Positions 55,087 through 64,000 of a DNA stretch of 64,000 nt are shown here, in pieces. Each line of letters starts with the position of its first letter. The first letter of the stretch is position 1. Source of the stretch: Scedosporium boydii (lineage: Eukaryota; Ascomycota; Sordariomycetes; Microascales; Microascaceae); the NCBI GenBank assembly GCA_002221725.1, contig NJFT01000001.1:310001-374000 (forward strand), written 5' to 3'. The notes under the pieces were generated by a model, which saw only the letters and a program-made list of their open reading frames with translations, did no database searches and was not told the DNA's origin. The position numbers and the translations under genes were made by a program.

Positions 55087-57393
55087 CTTGCCCGCACTTT
55101 GTAGGTGACGGGGGTTAGTAGATCAAGATATGGCAAAAAATACGGATCTCGATTCACCTTCGCAGAGCTATACCCCAACTGTCTCCGAGCTCCCAGTGTA
55201 GACACTAACCCTGCGGAAGAAGGTTTCCGAGAGTGAGGACCTGTCTCTCGAGCTCGAATTCTGGAACAAGGCAATGTTTCTCAGGACAGTGGGCGGAGGT
55301 AAGAGTTCCTGCTACGTGAACAGGGAATAGAAAGTCGAGAGCATCTGGTATATATGTAGGCGGCTGAAATGGAGGTAGGAGCTATTACATGGATGAGACA
55401 CGGAAGGGGAGAAACAAAAGATACTATGCGTGCGTAAAGAATATCGAGGTAGTGGTTATTTTTAAAAACATTGATGGAAACTTGAAATATCTAGGAACAG
55501 TTGCCAAGACGATGCATTTGCGGAGCTGCAATAGAAAAGGTTCTCGTGAGGCAGTGATTTTGATATCACCAGGCTCGGTGAGATGTTGAAGTCGCCTTGA
55601 GCACAGCTGCGGGTGTCAAAGGGACTTGGTGGATGAAGCCCAGCTGACTAAGGCAGCATGCAGACTTGGATGCAGTCATTGTCCATCATGAGTGGAGCAA
55701 GAGCAACCAACAGTGACTGGTGAACCTCAACCTCACTTCTTTTCCTCCTGTACCCAAAAAAGGAAAAAAAAACACATACTCTCACTCTCATTCATCAGTG
55801 TAACCAAGATTTGTTATTTATGGAAACAGGAAACAGGAAACAGTTAATATGATATGGAAGGGCGGGGCATTGTTGGGATGGTTGCAAAGCCCTCGAGGGC
55901 AGCTCCATTGTCCGCACTGACTTAACCTCAGTGTCTCGTTGCCTTTCACGCCAGGCATTATCAGAATCAGAATCGCTTCCGACAGCCGCAGGCTAGTTAT
56001 ATCGAGGGCTAAATGCCTCTGGTTTTCTCTTCATTCCCGGAATTCTATTTCTCACGATACATCAGTAGGCGGTGATGGGAGAAAGAAAGGAGTGATCGTT
56101 GATGAGTGGGAGCGCTCACTTACACCTTCTCCGACGACTTGAGGTGCAGTTAAGTCGGCGAGGAAGGGGAAAATGTCCTCGGTCGGGCTTGATATCGTCA
56201 AGTCCCTTGATGTCTCGATGTGTGATTGATTCCATGTGGTTGATTACTGATCGAGGATCAACAAAGAATTACCATCTTGAAACTTCACAGCAAAGTAAAC
56301 CCTCGAGGGTTGTGTGGGCTGGGAAACAACATTGAATTCTCCTGAGGATAAAGCTACTCGTAGGCACACTAATTGGGAACGGAACCCGGGCGTCAGGGAG
56401 AGTTTAATCGATCAAAGCAAGGGGGGACTTTGGGAACAATAGATGAACCAAATGAACATGACCTGATCGAGGGTTCAAAGTCTCCAGACGTTTTCGGACT
56501 CTCGGATTGGCGGGCGTCCAGAAGCTTGTTATCATCGATGCTTCTCCCGATTTACAGCAACAATGGGTCTAGAACACCATCTCCCTTACGGCTTTTCTGT
56601 CCCCCCTTACCGAGTTGCTTCTCCCTCGCTTTTCCCTTGGTTCTTCCCACGCTGATTCCCTTGCCCAGAACTCGGAGTCGGGTCCTAGCCGTGTTCCCAG
56701 AGGAATCAAGGCATTCCCACATCCATCGCAAAGGCCCCAATGTTCGTATTACATCAAAGATATTACTTATTACATACTCGAATTCTTGGCCAGGCCCTGC
56801 CAAGGCGAAATAAATGGAAAAAGGAAGAATCTTAAGCACGACGTCGTAGTAGTGACAGCAACGGTGGGTACAATCCATATCGCCGATCTAGTCCTCGCAT
56901 CGCAGACCCGTTCATTGTCGCGTAATTGACCAACAGTTTTGCAGCTTCGCCCTCTCGGCCCCCTTACTTGAACTGTCACCAAGCTTTAGGTCTTACCTAA
57001 AGCGTTCACCTCGTTGTTGCCCCTCGGCCCGGGGCCATCACCAAGTGGGATTTGTGCTTGCTACCTATCATCGAACTCCAACCAGAAGCTTGCTCCACCG
57101 GTTTCACTCGTCTTAAGACTGCATGTACCGAATACGGTAACTGGGCATGCGTTAGCTATAAATGCTACGTCTCCCCGAGATCAAATCGTCTTGTTGTTCT
57201 CTCCTCTTCGCATCGACAATCCCCTCGCTCTTGGCGGCCCCTCTTACGCCCTCGCCCGTCTCGGTCCTCTCATCTCTCCGTCGTCCCCTCCCTCATCACT
57301 TAGGAACACTCTCCCGGGGCAAGACATCGGTTCACCTGCCCGTAAACTTACTCCAATAGTCCTCTGAACAGACGACCAGCTTCCATCATCAAC
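55087..57393. other. 2.3-kb divergent intergenic region between REX3 and LPL1
   Basis: It contains a 3x7-bp repeat (55822-55842) and C/T-rich sequence over the last 400 bp before LPL1. Open frames such as 56373-56813 lack domains and splice support. No gene or RNA was recognised. Confidence 0.5.
55822..55842. repeat. Heptanucleotide tandem repeat, 3 copies
   Basis: Unit GGAAACA repeated three times without mismatch. Confidence 0.85.
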
Positions 57394-58966
57394 ATGGACT
57401 ACACCGGTGGAAAGCTAGAGGCGGATCACCTTTGCGTTCTGGTTCACGGTGTAAGTCATCACCACACCATCACATCATCCCTTCCCACCCTTCCCTCACC
57501 CCCTCCATGGTAGCGATGGATACACCGCTTTTATTTTCCATACCGAGCTGACTACTTATCAGAACTCTTGTGATAGCTATGGGGAAATCCGAGCCACATG
57601 AGAAATGTCGCCAAGGCCTTGCGAGCCAAGTTTCCTGCCGAGAAACTGTATCTCCTCCTAGCCAAGAGCAACAGTGGGAGTTTCACCTCCGATGGTATTG
57701 AACTAGGCGGCGAGAGGGTATGCGCTGAAATCCAAGAGGAACTTCACGCAGTCAAGAGTAAGGGCGGAAATTTTACCAAGCTGAGTATCGTTGGTTATTC
57801 TCTTGGTGGTCTCGTGGCCCGGTATGCTCTTGGACTTTTATATGCTAAAGGGATCCTTGATGGGATTGAATGCATGGTGAGTTGATTTTGCTCTACACCA
57901 TCACATTGATGCTTTCTGAATCTCCTTGACTAAGCTGCCATCCTGTTCCTTCAATGAGATGGGCATTAGTGTCACTAACTTCCAGTACTAGAGCTTCACC
58001 ACCTTCGTGACCCCTCATCTCGGGGTCCGCACTCCTCTCAAGGGTTGGCACAACCACGTATGGAACGTCGTAGGTGCCCGGACACTATCCATGTCTGGAC
58101 GTCAACTCTTCATGGTGGACCGGTTTCGGGATACCGAGCGGCCTCTTCTTTCTGTCATGGCCGACCCAAAGTCGATCTTTATGAAGGGGTTGGGCAACTT
58201 CCAAAGACACATCGCCTACGCCAATGTGGTTAACGACAAATCTTCCGTGTACTACACGACTGGCATCTCCAAGACTGATCCGTTTGCTGACATGACCGGG
58301 GTTGAAGTAAGCTTCGTCGAGGGGTATGACGATATAATCATCGACCTTAGCCGATCCGTCACACCCAGGCCTCAGATAAAGCCACCGGTGACGCTGTCTG
58401 CCACATCACTGGCGGTTTTGTATACCGTTAAGCGGATTCCATTCTCTGTGCTCCAAGTAGCCATTGGGATGCTAGGAGTCGTGGTCCATTTACTATGCTC
58501 GGTTTACTGGAACTTGACTAGCTCCTGGCGTATCAGGCGGCACGAGAAGGGATTAACCGGCTTCCCGATCGAGGAATATCGCATGCCCTTGTGGATAATG
58601 GAAGCCCGAGAGGAAGCGGAGCGAGCCTACGAAGCCTTAAACAACACCCATGAGAATGAGTATCTCGGTGGTAGTTCGGAGGATGACGAAGTGGATGATG
58701 AAGGAACAGATTTTGGGCTTGACGCCGAGGAAGTGATGTCTAAAGAGAGGCTACTCTCTAAGCTAAGCGAGCCGACGCTGGCACTATCGCCCAAGCAGTT
58801 TACCATGATTGATTCCCTAGACAGCCTGGGTTGGAGGAGGTATCCTGTCTGGATTCATAAAGATAGTCACAGCCATGCTGCCATCATTGTCAGAGCAGAC
58901 AAGCCCAGTGCAACAGAGGGTTGGGTCGTACTCTCCCACTGGTTGAAGGAGGAGTTCCTTACGTGA
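57394..58966 (+). CDS. LPL1: DUF676 lipase/phospholipase, LPL1-like
   Basis: Three exons: 57394-57450, 57577-57876 and 57992-58966, 443 residues. The alpha/beta-hydrolase start is HLCVLVHGLWGNPSHM, with the oxyanion HG formed across the first junction. The nucleophile elbow GYSLGGLVARYA places Ser at about residue 95, followed by TFVTPHLGVRTP. A hydrophobic segment at about 268-292 (VLQVAIGMLGVVVHLLCSVY) could anchor it in a lipid droplet or ER membrane. An acidic insert (SEDDEVDDEG) precedes a His-bearing end (KDSHSHAAIIVRAD). Yeast Lpl1 (YOR059C) is a lipid-droplet phospholipase of this family. Exon 3 uses the TACTAG acceptor that keeps the frame; another AG lies eight bases upstream. Confidence 0.9.
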
Positions 58967-60396
58967 CGATGATGGCCCCTTCTCCGCTTCACCTTTGTGA
59001 TTTCCCTTCCTACATCTATTAGAGGATAGGCCTATAGATGTAGCACAGGCCGCAGGAGCGGGGATTGAGCTAATATAAAAGGGATGAGTCCTGAATTTAT
59101 GCTTCTTCAAGACCAGTCATCTTTCCTCCCTCACTTCATTAGACCCCAAGAGCCGGACTTGTGAGAAACCCGTAGATGCAGAAATAACACGATAAATACG
59201 ATGTAGGCCTACCCACCCAAGGCTCAATATCCATAGATGCTGTGGTTACACAACACGGACACCGTCCCGCATTTTGAGGATAGGAATCGCAGGACTAGGC
59301 CCCGGGTGGGTCTCGGGGCCCTTGAAGTTACGGCCGACTTTCTTTTGAGGGCTCAGTTCTGTTATGACGCTGTTTATGTATGGAGATTTCATGGGTAGTT
59401 CAAATGGCGTGGTGCTATCTAACCCAGCTCCTGTAAATCACTGAACAGTTCAGCCATACGTACAGAAGATCTCATGCTTCGTCCAATATAATATTCAGCA
59501 CGATAGGCGTACAAGGTCCTTCTCTCCTCTAACATCAGCGTGATCCACAGCCGCTCCATCCTCCCACCATAACGAGATGCGAAGACGCGAGAGAGTCTAG
59601 ACCACACCTCCGAAAGATTGCAGTCGACTTTGAACTTGCCTCTCGAACAATGAAACCCTCCTAGATTACGCCGCATCAGCAAGCCGTCCAATAATACGGA
59701 TCCGATCGCAGTCAGTAAAGGCACTCGGGCACCCCCCAATGCAGTACAGAATATGCAAGCCGCTTCGGCATTCTAGCCCAATGCCGCCGATAGGATCCCG
59801 CGCGGACATATTCTTGTAAAATACAGAAAAACTGGGAGCGCGTCTTCTTGCGGCCCAACCTCACTTAACAGTTGTCTAGAACCAACTGCCACTCTCCATC
59901 GATCAAGTCAAGCCTAGGTTCTTGATGTTCTTGAGGGCAGCACTGAGGGGGTTCGAAAAGTTCCCCACTTCGTTTCTTCGCTCCTCTTTGGTTTCGCTAT
60001 ATGAATGCCCCGAAATGCCCGATCCGAAGCACCGGAATTGGACCGAACCTATTCGGCTTCGTGGGCCCGGCCACTGGCGTCGTAGCACGTCAGACCCATT
60101 AGCTTCGCGCTTTCCCTTCCCCTCTCCCCCCGCGTTTAGTTTTCCCAAGGTTTATTGGGGTGATCGCCAGGTCGGAGAACGAGGGAGTGACGTCCACTTT
60201 AGGTAAAGCAAGAGAGAACGTTAAAAAGAACATTGAAGTCTGGTGGTTCCTTTCGAAGCTATTTCCTCCGTTTCTCGGCTTCCTCGTCCCTTACTCCCTG
60301 GTATTTCATATTTCATAGCTTTACACCTCAACATCGATCATAACCCATTTATTCGTATCTTCTACCACCTAAAAATAGAAAATCCCTTAAACAGCC
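58967..60396. other. Intergenic between LPL1 and the DapA-family gene
   Basis: This 1.4-kb stretch has an open frame at 59419-59739 (-) without an upstream ATG or known domain; I do not call it. The last 200 bp are the probable promoter and leader of the aldolase gene. Confidence 0.5.
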
Positions 60397-61499
60397 ATGG
60401 CCGAACCCAAGACACCCCCTCCAGCAGGCATCTACGTCCCCGCCCCAACCTTCTTCGCCTCCAAGTCCGCGCAAGATTACAATCCCGTCTCCCCACCCCT
60501 CGACATCGACACACAAGTCGCCTACTCCATCTACCTTGCCAAAGCCGGCATCCGCGGCCTCGTCCTCCTCGGCAGCACGGGCGAAGCCGTGCACCTACGC
60601 ACCGCCGAGCGGGTGCGCGTCATCTCGGGCGTGCGGCAGGGTCTCGACGGCGCGGGGTTCACGGACTACCCCATCATCGCGGGCACCGCGGCCCAGAATG
60701 TCGATGATGTCGTCGAGCAGCTGGAAGAGGCGAAGCAGGCTGGTGCGGGGTGGGGAATCGTGCTGGCGCCGGGGTATTTTGCGGGTTGTACTTCTCAGGA
60801 GGGGTTGGTGAGGTGGTATACGGCCGTTGCTGATCGGAGCCCGCTTGCCATTTTGATGTGAGTTTATCCATCCCCATGGACAAGCAGAAAAAAAAAAAAA
60901 AAAGAGTATAGAATCATTATTGAAATTTCGAACCAAGCTAAAACGAGGAATCTCATTCAAATAGCTACCACTACCCCGCCGTCTCCAACAACGTCAAACT
61001 CCTCCCCTCCACCTACGTCACCCTCGCGCAACACCCCAATATCATCGGCTGCAAGCTCTCCCACGGCGACATATCCCACCACTGCCAGATCGCCTCCAAC
61101 CCCTCCATCGACCACACGCACTTCCTCACCTTCACGGGTCTCGGCCAGCAGCTGCTCCCCGTCATCGCCGTCGGAGGCGCCGGTGCCATCGACGGCTCCG
61201 CCGGCTTCTTCCCCCGCTCCCTCGTGCGCCTCTACGAGCTCTCCAAGGAGCCGCGACCCTCGGACGAGCAGCTCGCCGAGAGGAGGAGGCTGCAATTCAA
61301 AGTTAGTTCGGTGGAGGAGCTGGTTGTTGCGTATGGGACTGTGGGGATCAAGGAGGCTGTTAGTCGGTTGAGGGGGTTTGGAGATCTGGATGGGGCGAGG
61401 GCGCCTCTGGCCTTGGGGATTCCGGGGGAGAATACTTGGGAGGAGTGGAGGGGGATTGTTGATGCAGTGGAGGAGGAAGAGAAGAGGCTTGGGGCGTAG
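60397..61499 (+). CDS. DapA/N-acetylneuraminate-lyase family aldolase
   Basis: Two exons, 60397-60857 and 60965-61499, 331 residues. It is a class I (beta/alpha)8 aldolase: GIYVPAPTFF at the start, VLLGSTGEAVHL near residues 57-68 for carboxylate binding, YPIIAGTAAQN, LIYHYPAVSNN across the junction carrying the catalytic Tyr, and the Schiff-base Lys in IIGCKLSHGD near residue 182. GGAGAIDGSAGFFP follows. In fungi such genes are not for lysine synthesis, which uses the alpha-aminoadipate route, so likely activities are 4-hydroxy-2-oxoglutarate aldolase, 3-deoxy-hexulosonate aldolase (LGA1-type) or an unknown keto-acid cleavage. The exact substrate cannot be told from sequence. Confidence 0.9.
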
Positions 61500-62268
61500 G
61501 AAGAGAAAGGTTTACGATCTGGAAACCTGTCCCATCCAAACATCCGGCTTCGTCTAGCATGAAGGCCCAATGACATTAAACCTGAATTAGAAAGTATTAC
61601 TACAGCAAGCAAAAAGAAAGAGGTAAATGCGTAAAAAACAAATGAACATACAACATCAGGGATTCGCTGGTCGTCACCGACCCAACTACTAGTCTGACGC
61701 TCTGCAGCTTAACTAGGCGAGAGCGGACGGGATCGCGTGGTTTCTGCAGGCTCTGGTCGTATGTGACAGTTCTTCCCCGTAATCTAGCTTATAGGCTCTT
61801 GGGTTGAGTCTCTGGTGACACCAAGCGCTAGGGGTTCTCGAGTTGAGCCCCCTCGATGCGCATATAAGTCTCTCCACTGAGGTCGAGGCAAGAAAACCAT
61901 GGACAGAAAGGTAGTGGATATATGATTAAAATTCTTAGATATGTTCATCTATCGTAGTGATTTCGTATGGAAAATGTGATGCGGCGGCTCAGCCGCGTAT
62001 CCTACTAGATATGCCGTCGTAGCTGTTTGCAAACGTTGATCTCACCCACCGACGAGGAATTCAGAGACCCCCAGCCAAAGGCTGACAGGGACAAAAATGC
62101 CTCTATTCGATTTTCTTCTGTTTCTTTATTTCCCCGATCGATCGACTTACATCTGTGTTGATTTACATACAACTCACGTCGATTTCAGGGGGGAGGGTAA
62201 GTACAAGCCTGATGGTCTTGCTTGGTGACAATTATATTAACTCCTGGCATCATTTCTTGTACGGTTAG
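61500..62268. other. Convergent intergenic region between the aldolase gene and THR1
   Basis: A 769-bp stretch between two stop codons. No gene, RNA or repeat was recognised. Confidence 0.55.
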
Positions 62269-63547
62269 TTACCTAATAACTTCTGTGCCCTTAGCAGGCT
62301 CGAGGATGCGCCATTGGCAGGCCAGATCCGGCTTGGAATTGGACTTCTTTAATATCGAGATGATCTTGTTGGCGATTTCCTCAAAGTTGCTCGTGGCGAG
62401 GGCGAGAATGGTGGGGCCCGCTCCCGATAGGCAGCAGCCGAGGAAACCTGGTTGCGTGGAGGGCGACATTGAGCTGACGATTTCTCCGAGGCCGGGGATG
62501 AGGGTGCTTCGGTAGGGCTGATGGATCCTGTCCTGCATCGCGAGGTAGATGAGTTCCGGGTCGGGTGGCGACTGGCCGAGGGCGACTGGGAGAAGAGCTA
62601 TCCTTTGGAGGTTGAATGTCTTGATGGCGAGTTCAGTTAGCTTAGCTGCATGTATATAACATTGGCGGAAGAAAAGAAAAATAAAACAAAGGGAAGCACA
62701 TACGACATCGGCTCGAGAGTAATCCTTGGGAAGAACTGAGCGGGCATCGTGGGTGGCCACGAAAAAGTCGGGAATGATGGCTATCGCCTTGATCTCCTTG
62801 GCCCAGGGGAAGCTGATGCGATGGCCAATGCCGAACGGTGGCTCGGGAGGTCGCTTTCCGGTGTCGACACCTCCGGCCGGCTCTGGGAGGACCTCGCTGA
62901 GGGGGATCTCGACACGCGCGACGTCCTTGGCACATAGCGGCTTCAGATAGGTGCCGACGAAGCCTCCGAATAGTGCTGCGCCAACATTGTCGGGGTGTCT
63001 CTCTGTTACGACGTTTTTGTTAATGTTACTGCGACACACCGTAATGGGACATATGCAACTCATTGACGACGGAAAAAGGGTAACCCGCCGACAAACGAAT
63101 ACACATACCAATCATCAAGACAAAGTCGAATATCCTCTCGTTGTCAAGGTGATGGAGCCCACCAACCTCCTTTCCAAGGATAGCACCCGCTACCACAGCG
63201 GCGCCCGAGCTTCCCAGACCACGGCCGAGGGGAATTGGGTTCTTGATGTGTACATGGGTCTCGACGGGGAAGGCGCGCTGGTCGTGGCACCTAAGGACGT
63301 AAAGGGCAACGCGGGTGATGAGATTGCTCGAAGGGTCGAGCGAGATGTCCCCGGAGTCCTCGCCCTCGCCCTCGTACGTTATGCGGCAGTTGAGAGGGTA
63401 TTCGGACTTGGTCTTGGAGCGGTCAATGGTGACGGTGAGTTCGAGGTATATGGAGAGGGCGAGGCCGATGACGTCGAAGCCCGGGCCAATGTTGGCGGAG
63501 GAGCAGGGCGTCCTGATGGTGAAGGACTCGGACTTTTTTTGTGCCAT
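62269..63547 (-). CDS. THR1: Homoserine kinase
   Basis: Three exons in transcription order: 63547-63109, 63002-62704 and 62619-62269, 362 residues, close to yeast Thr1 (357). GHMP-kinase motifs are clear: SSANIGPGFDVIGLAL near the start, the ATP loop PIPLGRGLGSSGAAVVAG near residues 103-120, ERHPDNVGAALFGGFVG across the first junction, and the C-terminal PGFLGCCLSGAGPTILAL. The enzyme phosphorylates L-homoserine for threonine synthesis in the cytosol. For the second intron I use the acceptor at 62620-62621, which follows a CTAAC branch point and gives SRADVTFNLQR. An upstream in-frame AG would insert seven residues (LTELAIK) and cannot be excluded. Confidence 0.94.
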
Positions 63548-64000
63548 TTTTTCTTTTTTTCCCTTGAAAACTATGATGAATTGCTAGATTGGAATAATGG
63601 GCACGGGGAAAGATGCAGGCGAGGGTGATTGAATTGTGAGATCAAAGTAGTAAAGTGCTAAGGGAAAATTTCAAGACGGCGCTTCCCTGAAGACCGAGAC
63701 CGGAGATAGGCCGGAGGCCAAAGAATATTTTGGGGGCGGTTTATTGCTGGTTTACATTGGAGGAAGTGTAAGTGGCGGGCTTGCCCTGCTGGAACCCCTC
63801 CTTCCAAATTGTCCGCGGGGTCACCCCACCAAGAGATTTTGCGGTCTTGGTACAAGGCGGATATCAATGTGTTATCAGCAAGTATGGGCGTGCAGGTATT
63901 AGTTTACGAAGGAGTCACAATCGATGGACATCCGAATTGATTTTCCATTGAGGAATTTGATGTGTTGATGCCCGAGCAATTGAGAGATCCAATCGAATGT
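63548..64000. other. Upstream region of THR1 to window edge
   Basis: This 453-bp stretch holds the probable THR1 promoter. A CCAATCG sequence lies near 63992-63998. No gene was recognised. Confidence 0.5.

Noticed and set aside
59419..59739. 106-codon open frame on the minus strand downstream of LPL1
   Set aside because: It begins at a non-ATG codon. An internal Met leaves about 85 residues without any recognised family; too weak to call.

Overview
The window is nuclear DNA of a filamentous ascomycete (Pezizomycotina). Its gene content fits a Sordariomycete best, but no species can be named from the sequence. The evidence is: many short introns (about 50-130 nt) with GTANGT/GTRAGT donors, CTAAC-type branch points and YAG acceptors; fungal-specific genes (ECM33, ANP1, CUB1, LPL1, NEM1, the NUZM-type complex I subunit); and GC-rich third codon positions. 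There is no operon structure, and genes lie on both strands. Nearly all gene models below were rebuilt exon by exon, and the reading frame closes across every junction given.

Layout. 0-14 kb: partial UBX protein (+), ribosomal stalk protein P1 (-), CUB1-like (+), YCII-domain protein (-), PCS60-type peroxisomal acyl-CoA synthetase (-), splicing factor SPF45 (+), GPI cell-wall protein ECM33 (-). 14.2-18.5 kb: gene-poor stretch rich in a short TACGAAGTA-type motif. 18.5-30 kb: MAG1 DNA glycosylase (-), ANP1 mannosyltransferase (+), QCR7 (-), an SDR oxidoreductase (+), LTO1 (+), complex I 21.3 kDa subunit (-). 30-42 kb: PrxQ/DOT5-type peroxiredoxin (-), mitochondrial NAD+-type carrier (-), a 56-residue predicted membrane protein (-), NatA catalytic subunit ARD1 (+), a 705-residue protein of unknown function (-), eIF2B beta (-). 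43-64 kb: NEM1 phosphatase (+), DUF1761-like membrane protein (+), NHP2 (-), QCR8 (-), prohibitin PHB1 (+), REX3 exonuclease (-), LPL1 lipase (+), DapA-family aldolase (+), homoserine kinase THR1 (-).

This is a core housekeeping region. Mitochondrial functions are prominent: QCR7, QCR8, the complex I subunit, PHB1, the carrier and probably the YCII protein. Three respiratory-chain genes each have a CCAAT box 165-170 bp upstream of the start codon, which suggests shared HAP-complex control.

I found no mobile element, CRISPR array, rRNA, convincing tRNA, secondary-metabolite cluster or defence system. The most unusual signals are: an in-frame duplicate of the REX3 C-terminal module just past its stop codon; five unrelated heptanucleotide x3 tandem repeats; the recurring intergenic TACGAAGTA motif; and the constant-distance CCAAT boxes. 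None of these amounts to a clearly new system.
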